From Rhynchopus euleeides (Eukaryota; Euglenozoa; Diplonemea; Diplonemida; Diplonemidae), in NCBI GenBank assembly GCA_963210315.1, contig OY723262.1:62001-126000 (forward strand): a DNA stretch of 64,000 nt. The letters are read 5' to 3'. The position numbers were made by a program, and so were the translations under genes. Below the pieces are notes generated by a model. The model saw nothing but the letters and a program-made list of their open reading frames with translations, ran no database searches and was not told the origin of the DNA. Below, piece by piece: positions 18,392 through 27,585 of this stretch. Each line of letters begins with the position of its first letter. Position 1 is the first letter of the stretch.

Positions 18392-21300
18392 CTAGAGCAG
18401 GTCAATAGTGCGATCGCGGCACCCCCTCCAGTCCCAGTAGTAGCGGCGGCAGCACCTCTCGAGGCCTGCCTGTGTGGCAGGGTACCTGTTGAAAGCATGG
18501 GCCTCACTCAGCACACACGCTCGTGCGTGGTAAGAGTTGGAGAAGCCGAGGCTGCGCTCGTAGGGAAGGTCCAGGCAGGCACTGCGATGTGTATCGGCCC
18601 AGGGGTGGGGCGGTGATGGGCAGAAGGAGTCGCAGCACTCCCGGCGCGACTTGTGCACGAGGTGCAGCCCAAAGGACCACCGCCCGAAGTACAGGGAGGG
18701 GTTTGCGTGGAACACGCACTGGTCTTCCGTCTTCCCGTGATAGGACTTGCGCACATAGCCCGGACTGCGCCACCCAGTGTGCAGCACGTAGAAGTCCTGT
18801 GTCTCCGCCACCTGAGCGCCGCACGCATCTGTCACATTCCACTCAACGCGTGCCACACGGGGCACACATCCGGGGCGCACGTCCGCTGCAGGCAGAAACT
18901 GGCCGGGATCCGTGATCATGCGGGAGGAGGTGGTGGTCAGGCAGCGCGGGTCTGTGGTGATGTGCGGGGGGTCGCCGCTCAGCACGTCGAGCGTCGCGTT
19001 GACAGACTCGCTGCAGTATGACACCACGGGCTTGGCATGTACAACCAGAGCCTGCAGTGGGGGGAAGACATGCATCGTCTGCGTCGCAGTCGTTCCCGCC
19101 ACTGGTGGTGCCACAGGGTCGTTCGCACACTGCGGGACGTAGGCATCGTGTGTGCGTGTCAAGACACGCGACCCCACACGACGTGCCACGAAAATCACGG
19201 CCAGGTCGAGAACAGCCCCCTGACCGCACAGCGGCAGCACCACCGGGTCCTTCCACAGCGCAGCAAGGTCCGGCTCGCCTCTGACAGCACGCACCAACGG
19301 CAAGTCGCTCAGCTCCACTGGGTAGTACCGCACGTGCACAGCATGTATCGTGTTCGCCACCTGGGCTGCGCACCCGAAGGCGCTGCTGGCACATGCCCCC
19401 ACCAGCGGGGTTGCGCGGAACTGGTAATGCCCGATGTCCAGACGTTTCTCCAGCGTGCAGATGTCCACCTCTGCAACCCCGTGTGCGTAGAGGTGCGCGC
19501 CCGCCTCGCGTGCAGCCGACACCACGACGCCTGACAGCGGTGCCGATACCACACGAACGCGTTGCTCCCAGCCCAGCGTGATGCCGCATGTCGTCCGTGC
19601 AACCCACCTCCGCGTCCACGCCGCCCACACGTGTGAAGTGCACTGCTCCTCCGAAGGGGTGACGTCTGCCGGCCCGTCCGTCGCATTCAGCTGCACCGCC
19701 AGGGCCGCCTCCAGGCTGCTGCCACGAGCGGCTGCCACACTCGCATGCACGTCGAACAGCGTCGGGTACGGCACGAAGCTGCCCTGGTGCATGTCTACAA
19801 ACGGCACCTCCAGCTCCTGGGGGGGTGTCGCCGCCCACTCGACCACCTCCTCCGGCAGAAGCACCGTCACCAGCTGCGTGCGCTCCGTCACCGCAGGCGC
19901 CCCGCTGTCTGTGCACCCAGCCAGGACGTGCTGCACGCGCCACGTGCGTGCAATCACAAACTCGCCGCACCTCCCAGGTACCGGCACAGCCTCCGCATCG
20001 CTGCTGGTCATGTTGTACGGCAACACTGTGCCGCCGACCACCGGCTGTGGGTGGTCCTCCGGTGCCACCGACTCAGACACGTTCGCCGCAAAGTCCGAGG
20101 GGAACCACGTGAACACAGGGGCAGGCAGGCGCACCTCGCGAGGCACCGCTGCTGCAGGCACCCCGACACGGCACCCGTCCGGCCGCCACACCCCATACCC
20201 ACACGCGTCGTCCCTGGCGTGCGTGAGGTTTGCGCCAAGTGCCGGCAGATACTTCCCAGGACGGCACAGGTCACCGATCTGCTCCACACCCTGCACGTAC
20301 AGGCGCTCGTCTGCCGCTGCCACAGCACCGTCCACCGCCGCCGCGACAGCCTCCTCAGGGTACTGTGGCAGCAGCACCGCCACACGCTGTGCCGCAGTGC
20401 GCACCTCCACACCACCGCAGACCGGCGCGTGCACACGCCACACCCGCACAAGCGCCGCAGCTTCCCCATCCCTCACAGGCACCGCCGCATCCAGCGACGT
20501 CAGCATGAAGTTGTGTGACATGCCCTTCGCAGCAAGGCGCTCCCATGCAGGCGGTGCAGGCGCTGCAGGGGCCGTCTCGTTGTCGTGGCTCTTGAAGAAG
20601 GGCACCGCCACGGCTGTTGGCACCTGGGCGTCGGGCAACCACCTGGCGTCGTTGTCTGCCGTCACCACCTGCGTGTGGGCCAGCCGCATGGGCTTGCAGT
20701 GCTGCCGCACCACCTGCCGCTGCACCCAGCGCCGCTCGAACTGCCACGCACACCCGCCACCCGTGGCCCACGCCGTTGTCTCGTACGCCTCCACAGCCTG
20801 CCACTGGAGCTGCTCCGTGCGCCCGCCGACAGCCCAGCTGGCGTACACAGAGGGGGCTGTGTCCACCCCGTGGTGCGCGTACCCCGTCACAGTGGTCCCC
20901 ACCCCCGGCAGCGTTGTCTGCCACTGCTGTGCGAAGTCCGGCTCGAACACCACCAGCTGCTCTGCTGTCACCCGCTTCCCGCACGAGTCCGTCAGCGACC
21001 ACGTCGCCTTATAGAACACAGACCCGCACAGCGGGCGTCCTCCGGCAGAAAACTTCGCCGACGCTGGGACCTCCACAAAACTGGCCACCGCCACCCGCGG
21101 CACACTGCACGCCCCCTGCCGGATCACCACGTCTGCCTCATCCAGCACGCAGCGGGCACGCTCCGCCGTGGCGTACGTCTCTGCGTGCGCAGCGTGAATG
21201 TGCACCACACGCCGTCCCGCCTTGACCTCTATCTCGGGCGGGCCGCTGGGCAGCGCCTTCCCAGACACACGTGCCACCACATCCTTGTACCGCGCGTCTG

Positions 21301-24300
21301 CTGCCTGCCGCACCTTTGTGATTTGGGAGAACGCGCCGTCGATCTCCGACACCGCCGTGTCCGCGTTCGGCGCCTCCTGCAGCGCCTCCTTGAATGCCTG
21401 CAGCACAGCCTTCGCCTGCTCCAGCGGACGCATGATATCCGTGCGCACGTCCTCCACAGCCTGCCTCACAGCAGCATCGATCGCAGCCTCACTCCCAACG
21501 TTGAACGTGTGCACGTGCCGCACAGGCTTCGTGACGAGCTGCGTTCCCTCAAGCGAGTACGAGAACCCTTCCACCACAATGGACTCCTCTCCCAGAGACG
21601 ACGACGTGTGCCGCGCACCGGTCGGCACCCCGCGCACAGTGATCACCGGCTCCCGCGGCACAGCCGTGAGCGAATGTGCCGTCGCCACCGCGGTGTCGCG
21701 CTTCTGCGTCACGTTCTCCGCAAGCGCCTCCTGCTCCAGCATGAGGTTGTAGATCTTGTCCCACTGCTGAGCCTCGCCCGCATAGCACGCCGGGTCGGTG
21801 TAGTAGTGATGGTCGTAGTTGCACTTCCCGCTGATGGGGCCGTCGCACCAACACGGGAAGCTGCCGGAGCAGTCGATGTCCATCCTGATAACACAGCCGT
21901 ACACCACAGTGTCTGAGATCTTCTTCGGCGAGCAGGCGCCAGGCCACTTCCCCCAGTCAAATCCAGGCATGCCGTATCTCGCGGCCAGGCTCTTGATGAG
22001 GTTCTTCGCCTCACGCCTGTCATTGTCATTGCCGAAGGACTTCCTCGGGTTGATCCTGGAGGCCAGCCCGCGCAGGTAGGACGCATCCCTGTGCATCCGC
22101 AGCATTCCCTGGTGCAGCGTGTTGCTCCTCATGCTCCGCAGCACATCCCGCACATCGCCAGTCAGCTGTGTCCCGCGGTGGAAGACACCGTCCAGCCAGC
22201 CCTTCTTGCGCATGTTATCCGTGCACGACTTGCGGCGCTCAGGCGAGTTGTGGTCGTTGTCCGCGTCAAACAGCGACGACACAAAGCCCACAACGTCCGA
22301 CGCAGCCGACAGGATCGCCTCCCCCGCAGCCTTCAATGCCTGTGCCGCAGCCTTCGCGATTTCTGCAACCAGCTCGTCGATCTTCATGTCCAGGTCGAAG
22401 GAAAGGTCAAAGTCCTGCGAACCCACTGCCAGTGACGCTGTGACAGTGACCGCCATTGCCTTCAGGTCCGCCTCGGCCTTGAAGCGCATCTGCTCATCGT
22501 TGAGGGTGGCCGTGACGTGGACCCCTGTGAAGTACTGCAGCCACACGTCCATCTCGAGAGAGAACCCGGTGGTGCCCTCCTGGTGCGCCACAACGTCCTT
22601 CACCGTGAGCAGCCCGGTTTGGAAGTCGCTGATGTCAACGTCGAAGGCACCGGGGTGGCCGAACTGGATGTAGACTGTGGCCTTTGGCTTCACAAACTGC
22701 AGCAGGTCCAGCTCGGCGTCAACCTGAAGCCCTTCGTCCGTCAGCTGTGCATCCAGTTCCGTCGCGATGGACAGGCCTGTGACCTTGAAGCGCCCTGCCA
22801 CGCGTACCACAGGGTCCGCCCCTGGCAGCTTGGCATGCAGCTCCAGGCCCTCGATGGTGCACATCAAGAAGTCTGCACGGTCCAACACGGCGCGCAGCAG
22901 GAAGGACGTGGGTGCCGCGTTCACCGTCAGCGCGAGTGCCCCGATGGGCGGGAAGTTCAGCTGCCCGTTGACGAAGAGCCCCTCTGCGTTGCTCAAGCGG
23001 AACGACGCTGTGCACCCCGGGTCTGCACTGTCGCACCCCACCCCGGTGATGCCGAACTCACGCAGGAAGCCAGGCAGGCGCAGGCTGCGCAGGGCCGGCA
23101 CCTGCTCTGCTGCAATGTCGACCAGCAGCCCGAGGGCCACTTTGCGGAACTCCACCGCGACGTAGTTGTTGTCGGGGTCAAGCGTGTCGTAGTGCATCTC
23201 CCCGCTGCCCCGCAGGCATGGCGTGTCGCCCGTGGCACGGCAGCTCGTCGTGCTGCCAATCAGCACGGTGCCCTCCAGGTGCACCAGCAACACCGACACC
23301 GCAGGCGTGAGCTGCACACGCGTTCCCACCACCACGTCTGCGATGTGCAGGATGGGCAACCCGAACACCTTCTCCAGGCGCCCCCGCATCGACACCGACC
23401 CGCCGACCGTCAGCCCCGCGGCGCCGAAGGTGCCCTGCAGCCTGCCCTCGAAGAACAGCGTCTCGCGGTCCGCATCCCCGCATCGGCTGAGGCACACCAT
23501 CAGCGGTAGGGTCGCCAGCACCCCAGGCTCCAGGGCCCCCGGTGCGGTGCCCGACAGCAGCCCTGCGCCGAGGACAAGGCCCTTGCCGAGTGGGTCGCGC
23601 ACGGTCAGCTTCGTGGACCCGCTCAGCTCAGGGCCTGGGGGGAACTTCAGCGCCACGTAGGCCGCCACGCCGAGGGGGCGCAGCTCACCACGCAGTGTCA
23701 CCTCGGGTGTGCCGCCCAGCAGGGCTGTGAGGCCTGTGGCGTCTGCGATGGCACCCACTGCGGACTGCGTGGCAGGCCCGGGCAGCACCTCCACCATGAT
23801 GTTGTCGAAGGCGTCCAGCGACAGGTCGACGAGTGCCTCGCGCATCCCTGCCAAGGCGAAGACATCTGCAAAGGGGCCCGGCAGGGGCGTCCCCGTGATC
23901 GCCCTGAACAGCCCTGCCACCGTCAGGGACACCCCGCTCCCGCGCAGCACCATCCCGCCCCCCTGCAAACACTCCCGCTTGAAGGTGCCGTAGATGGCTG
24001 TGCTGGGCGATGGGTTCTCGCACTCGCCGTAGCAGATGTCGACAGTGCCCCCGAGCACACTGCGCAGCTTTGCCATGCCTTCCCGGTTCAGCAGGGGGGG
24101 CAGGCTGGACATCACCGTGGCCTCGCGCTTCACGTTGCCCCAGATCCCCGTGTTGGTGTGGGTGTCGTAGAGCGTGACACCGAGCGTGGGCAAGAGCATG
24201 TCACCCAACATGGCGTACAGCAAGCGCTTCCAGCGGACGGGTCGTGGGGGTTTCGAATCCGTCTTGGCGCCTTTGTTTCTGATAGCACCGATCAAGGTCA

Positions 24301-25708
24301 CGAAGTCGTCCACAGAGAAGTCAAGGCTGAACCCCCCGTACCTATCGAAGAACGGCAGCAACGGCAGTGGGGCCAGTGTTATGAAAGTCTCGGTCCAATG
24401 TTCCACGAGAGAATCGGTGTTGATGACCTGCAGGAAGGAGATTGCCGGTATGATGGAGAATATGTCGATGACGCGCTTGAGATTCTCCTTCTTCTCGGAT
24501 TTCAATTTACTCCGCGCGAGTGCTTGGACTGACCACTCCCGGAACAACTCGCCCACCGACTCCACCGTGTACGTCAGCCCAAAACCTGAGTAGGCACCGG
24601 GTGCCTGGAGTTGCTCATATGACAGCACAATACCCTTCGCGAACAACTCCCACCTTTCGGCTTTGAGGTCGTCCTCCTGGAGGTGGTCACGCAACTCCTT
24701 CCACTCGTTCCGGCGCTCTTCCTTCTCTTCCTCCGACTTCTGTTTAGGGGGGGCGTCGTGTGTGGGTCTGCTGCGAGTCGACACCACCTCCTCCTCCTCC
24801 TCCTCCTCCCGCTTCTTGGGCTTTTTTGCACGCCAATCGCGGTGAACAAGGTAGGACGGGTTGAAGTCGATCGCCACTCCGAAGAAGAACTCCTTGTCAC
24901 AGCCATCCCAGTGGATGTTGCCGAGGGATATCTGGAGCTCAACAGGGAACTCCGCCCCGCTCAGCGACACGGAGCCATTGATGGGCAAGGGGATGCCGAT
25001 GGTGAACAGGTGCACTGGCACCTTTCCGGCGACGCCGTTTTTCACGTCCTCTTCGTGCTGTTCCTTGCAGGTTTTGGAAGGTGCATCTGTTGGAGGCGCA
25101 GGTGTCGGAGGTGAAGGTGTCGGAGGAGCTGGCGTCGGCGGCAAAGGCGTTGGAGGTGAAGGTGTCGGAGGAGCTGGCGTCGGCGGCGAAGATGTTGGAG
25201 GTGCAGGTGTGTCGTCGTCGTTGAGGACATGCGCTGTGCGGGATCCCCGTGCCTGGCTCTCTGCGTGCAGCTCCTCACCACGCCGGGTGATCGTGTCGAT
25301 GGCGTCGACGAAGTCCCCGGTGCACGTCACATCCCTCAGTACCTCCACCATACCGATTACCTCCTGTGCAAGCTCCGACTCGAGCAGTTCGACGAAGGGC
25401 CCCGAGAGCCCACTGATGACGTCGCCAAACATCGTGTCGAGGTTCTCCTCCACCTGCGTCATGTTCACCACCTCTGGCATGTCGATGAGGGGCATCTGCT
25501 GCGGCATCGCCTCCTTCGCACTGTCCATCAGCGGCGCGAGGTAACTCAGCAGTGCCTTCTGACCCGCCTCGATCACCGCAGCCTTCCCGAGGCGCTTTGC
25601 ATAGGCAGCACCCTTCGAGGCCTCTGCCGGAGCAGGGCCGAGGCACAGCACGGCAGCGAGCAGCAGCAGCGCTGCCGGTGTGCCCACAGTCGCCCGTGGG
25701 AGGGCCAT
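18392..25708 (-). CDS. Giant secreted repeat protein (2438 aa)
   Basis: Single exon. I choose the ATG at 25708, which starts MALPRATVGTPAALLLLAAV, a clear signal peptide with cleavage near APAEAS; the frame is open 47 codons further up without another reason to start there. Residues about 165-208 are a PPTP/PPAPPTPS tract. An acidic EEEEEEE patch lies near 290. About 350-1250 is beta-rich with repeated hydrophobic/Gly segments reminiscent of large lipid-binding or adhesin folds. From about 1570 to 2300 there are roughly seven 100-130 residue repeats with W-x-x-TDSCG / WNVTDACG and TQ-x-(V/F)-V motifs, like the HYR-type or 'TDACG' repeats of bacterial and protist adhesins. The C-terminus is Cys-rich. 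No transmembrane segment was seen. Likely exported or surface-bound; ligand unknown. Confidence 0.8.
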   Translation of the reverse strand: MALPRATVGTPAALLLLAAVLCLGPAPAEASKGAAYAKRLGKAAVIEAGQKALLSYLAPLMDSAKEAMPQQMPLIDMPEVVNMTQVEENLDTMFGDVISGLSGPFVELLESELAQEVIGMVEVLRDVTCTGDFVDAIDTITRRGEELHAESQARGSRTAHVLNDDDTPAPPTSSPPTPAPPTPSPPTPLPPTPAPPTPSPPTPAPPTDAPSKTCKEQHEEDVKNGVAGKVPVHLFTIGIPLPINGSVSLSGAEFPVELQISLGNIHWDGCDKEFFFGVAIDFNPSYLVHRDWRAKKPKKREEEEEEEVVSTRSRPTHDAPPKQKSEEEKEERRNEWKELRDHLQEDDLKAERWELFAKGIVLSYEQLQAPGAYSGFGLTYTVESVGELFREWSVQALARSKLKSEKKENLKRVIDIFSIIPAISFLQVINTDSLVEHWTETFITLAPLPLLPFFDRYGGFSLDFSVDDFVTLIGAIRNKGAKTDSKPPRPVRWKRLLYAMLGDMLLPTLGVTLYDTHTNTGIWGNVKREATVMSSLPPLLNREGMAKLRSVLGGTVDICYGECENPSPSTAIYGTFKRECLQGGGMVLRGSGVSLTVAGLFRAITGTPLPGPFADVFALAGMREALVDLSLDAFDNIMVEVLPGPATQSAVGAIADATGLTALLGGTPEVTLRGELRPLGVAAYVALKFPPGPELSGSTKLTVRDPLGKGLVLGAGLLSGTAPGALEPGVLATLPLMVCLSRCGDADRETLFFEGRLQGTFGAAGLTVGGSVSMRGRLEKVFGLPILHIADVVVGTRVQLTPAVSVLLVHLEGTVLIGSTTSCRATGDTPCLRGSGEMHYDTLDPDNNYVAVEFRKVALGLLVDIAAEQVPALRSLRLPGFLREFGITGVGCDSADPGCTASFRLSNAEGLFVNGQLNFPPIGALALTVNAAPTSFLLRAVLDRADFLMCTIEGLELHAKLPGADPVVRVAGRFKVTGLSIATELDAQLTDEGLQVDAELDLLQFVKPKATVYIQFGHPGAFDVDISDFQTGLLTVKDVVAHQEGTTGFSLEMDVWLQYFTGVHVTATLNDEQMRFKAEADLKAMAVTVTASLAVGSQDFDLSFDLDMKIDELVAEIAKAAAQALKAAGEAILSAASDVVGFVSSLFDADNDHNSPERRKSCTDNMRKKGWLDGVFHRGTQLTGDVRDVLRSMRSNTLHQGMLRMHRDASYLRGLASRINPRKSFGNDNDRREAKNLIKSLAARYGMPGFDWGKWPGACSPKKISDTVVYGCVIRMDIDCSGSFPCWCDGPISGKCNYDHHYYTDPACYAGEAQQWDKIYNLMLEQEALAENVTQKRDTAVATAHSLTAVPREPVITVRGVPTGARHTSSSLGEESIVVEGFSYSLEGTQLVTKPVRHVHTFNVGSEAAIDAAVRQAVEDVRTDIMRPLEQAKAVLQAFKEALQEAPNADTAVSEIDGAFSQITKVRQAADARYKDVVARVSGKALPSGPPEIEVKAGRRVVHIHAAHAETYATAERARCVLDEADVVIRQGACSVPRVAVASFVEVPASAKFSAGGRPLCGSVFYKATWSLTDSCGKRVTAEQLVVFEPDFAQQWQTTLPGVGTTVTGYAHHGVDTAPSVYASWAVGGRTEQLQWQAVEAYETTAWATGGGCAWQFERRWVQRQVVRQHCKPMRLAHTQVVTADNDARWLPDAQVPTAVAVPFFKSHDNETAPAAPAPPAWERLAAKGMSHNFMLTSLDAAVPVRDGEAAALVRVWRVHAPVCGGVEVRTAAQRVAVLLPQYPEEAVAAAVDGAVAAADERLYVQGVEQIGDLCRPGKYLPALGANLTHARDDACGYGVWRPDGCRVGVPAAAVPREVRLPAPVFTWFPSDFAANVSESVAPEDHPQPVVGGTVLPYNMTSSDAEAVPVPGRCGEFVIARTWRVQHVLAGCTDSGAPAVTERTQLVTVLLPEEVVEWAATPPQELEVPFVDMHQGSFVPYPTLFDVHASVAAARGSSLEAALAVQLNATDGPADVTPSEEQCTSHVWAAWTRRWVARTTCGITLGWEQRVRVVSAPLSGVVVSAAREAGAHLYAHGVAEVDICTLEKRLDIGHYQFRATPLVGACASSAFGCAAQVANTIHAVHVRYYPVELSDLPLVRAVRGEPDLAALWKDPVVLPLCGQGAVLDLAVIFVARRVGSRVLTRTHDAYVPQCANDPVAPPVAGTTATQTMHVFPPLQALVVHAKPVVSYCSESVNATLDVLSGDPPHITTDPRCLTTTSSRMITDPGQFLPAADVRPGCVPRVARVEWNVTDACGAQVAETQDFYVLHTGWRSPGYVRKSYHGKTEDQCVFHANPSLYFGRWSFGLHLVHKSRRECCDSFCPSPPHPWADTHRSACLDLPYERSLGFSNSYHARACVLSEAHAFNRYPATQAGLERCCRRYYWDWRGCRDRTIDLL

Positions 25709-26067
25709 GGCTGCAGAGGCGGGGCAGATGTGGTGTCGCAGCCGGTGTTGTGTGTTTGGGAGTGGAATATCTGCAGTGTGGTGGTGTGGATGCCTGATCC
25801 CATGCCCGTCCTGCCCGTACTGGCAGTGCAATCTGAAAGCGGACAGCATATGACAATCACAGGATGAAAACAGTCAGCACCTGCTGCTAGCGTGTCCTCG
25901 GAGGCTCGTCCACTGTGCGAACCACTCGTCTGCCGCGGCTCTCATGTCGTGACGAGCCACACAACCGGGCTAGGATCCGGCCAAAGTGCCTGAGACGCGG
26001 GCGCATGTGCATTATCTCGCTCCATGCCGAGCCGGGGCCTGCTGCCCGCCACGCAACTGTTCCATCT
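25709..26067. other. Intergenic spacer with presumed trans-splice acceptor
   Basis: Spacer between two minus-strand genes. No separate gene. Upstream of the ATG at 25708 the minus strand has several CAG dinucleotides that could accept the spliced leader; I cannot choose among them. Confidence 0.4.
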
Positions 26068-27585
26068 TCAGTAGTGCCCAGCGAGGCGCATCGCCACTTC
26101 CGCCGCACGTTCGTGTCTCTCGTCCGGATCGAGGCTCGACCCTTTGTTCCGCAGGAACATCGCCTCCTGGAACAGACGCTCGTAGTCGATTGCCTCCTGT
26201 TCGTCGGAAGCGGCAGAGGAATCATCGTCTGCCATGAGCGTGCCGTCGTGCTGCTGTGCCCGCTCCGCGAGTGTGTCCAGTTGTCTGCTCCTTAACAGCG
26301 AGCGATCGAAGATCCAACCCGGCGCCAGTTCGCACCCTGTCGTGCCGATGCCTGATGCCCATCGGCGTTGCCACCTGCCGTCGGTGGGTGCCTCATTCCG
26401 AATGCCGTCCGTAACTTTTCCTGCCACTGTGGGTTCAGCCGACTTTTTTGGCCCCATATCCATCTGGGGCCATTCTGTGGACTCGAGGGCTTCACGAACA
26501 CGTTGGACAGTCTCTTCGTCATCGCCACGCGAGGCCTCGCTGAAGTCAGAGAGCTGCAGGTACTCAAAGCCGTTGTCAAGGCACCATTCGGAGGCTTCTT
26601 CAGAGACGCTGCCAGCGACGGTCGCACTGCAGACAAGCATTGCCACCTCGGGAGACACTGTCAGCCCCCATGCGGGTCCGGACGGTGGGCCCGCCTTCGC
26701 CGAGTCCAGGAAGGCCTTCAGCGACTGTTCACTTGTCGTGCAAACAATGCCAGCATGGCAGGAAGAGAAGAGTTCTGAGGCCACTGACCCAATGTCGACG
26801 ACCTCGACACTGACATCTGCCCTGTAGTACTTGTTGTCGATTGAGTGATTCACCTCGCCCTGGTTCTCGACGATACCGTTGCCCCCAAGGAAACTCGCCA
26901 ACTCAAGCGGGTAGCCATCGACCTCGAAGTACACGAGTCGCGCGAGGTTTTTCACACTTGGCGGCACGTCGGGCGTCGTCGCCTCACCGACGGGAGCCCC
27001 GGCAGGGATCGCTGCGACCACATCGTCCAGGCCGGTGTCCTCCCAAACTGTCTGAGAAAGTGCTTGGAACACTCGCGCAGCACCGACGGGTTCTGTTTCG
27101 TCGAGCAGACGAAGGGACAAGAGGGCTTCCTTGTCCTCGCCTGTGAGGATGCCTACGGTGGCGTCGACCTGGTGCATCCGTGGGATCGCCTCGAACTGGT
27201 TGGACATGCACCAGTTGAACACCTCATCTGTGAAGCAGAAGGAGTGCACGTCGTCCCCGACACCCTCTCCAGTCTGGTTGATAACCAACAGACGACGGTC
27301 GGGTGCGGAGGTGACATCCAGGTTTTCAGCCATCAGGGCGAACGACTCTGGTGTGTTCTGCACCATCACAACCCAGGCTCTCGCCTCGCCCAGCAACGCC
27401 GCATCATTGTCCCCGCACTGGTGCTCCACTACCTCCACGTCAGCGTTGTAGTACTTCGTCCGCAGTTCGAGACGTTCGCCAAGGGAACGAATCAAGTGTG
27501 ACTTGCCCACTTGCGCATGGCCGATCACAGCCACCGCATTGCGCCTTCCTTCGCACACAGTCCCCGTTGCTCGGAAGCTCGCCAT
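26068..27585 (-). CDS. AAGAB/p34-like alpha/gamma-adaptin-binding protein with duplicated core
   Basis: 505 aa from the ATG at 27585 (MASFRATGTVCEG). A Rab-like half begins with a good P-loop, GHAQVGKS (residues 22-29). It ends with a FNWCMSNQFEAI motif and a helix-Trp segment (VFQALSQTVW). A second half repeats this plan without a P-loop and ends SEWCLDNGFEYLQL ... VREALESTEW, which resembles the end of the human p34 GTPase-like domain. The last 40 residues (YERLFQEAMFLRNKG ... ERHERAAEVAMRL) match the C-terminal AAGAB helix. AAGAB chaperones assembly of AP-1/AP-2 clathrin adaptors in the cytosol. The duplication is unusual. Family assignment is by remembered motif, without a search. Confidence 0.75.
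   Translation of the reverse strand: MASFRATGTVCEGRRNAVAVIGHAQVGKSHLIRSLGERLELRTKYYNADVEVVEHQCGDNDAALLGEARAWVVMVQNTPESFALMAENLDVTSAPDRRLLVINQTGEGVGDDVHSFCFTDEVFNWCMSNQFEAIPRMHQVDATVGILTGEDKEALLSLRLLDETEPVGAARVFQALSQTVWEDTGLDDVVAAIPAGAPVGEATTPDVPPSVKNLARLVYFEVDGYPLELASFLGGNGIVENQGEVNHSIDNKYYRADVSVEVVDIGSVASELFSSCHAGIVCTTSEQSLKAFLDSAKAGPPSGPAWGLTVSPEVAMLVCSATVAGSVSEEASEWCLDNGFEYLQLSDFSEASRGDDEETVQRVREALESTEWPQMDMGPKKSAEPTVAGKVTDGIRNEAPTDGRWQRRWASGIGTTGCELAPGWIFDRSLLRSRQLDTLAERAQQHDGTLMADDDSSAASDEQEAIDYERLFQEAMFLRNKGSSLDPDERHERAAEVAMRLAGHY

Noticed and set aside
19578..21916. 443-478 codon plus-strand ORFs opposite the giant secreted protein gene
   Set aside because: They are shadows of the GC3-rich minus-strand coding frame; composition is Arg/Thr/His-biased without domains.
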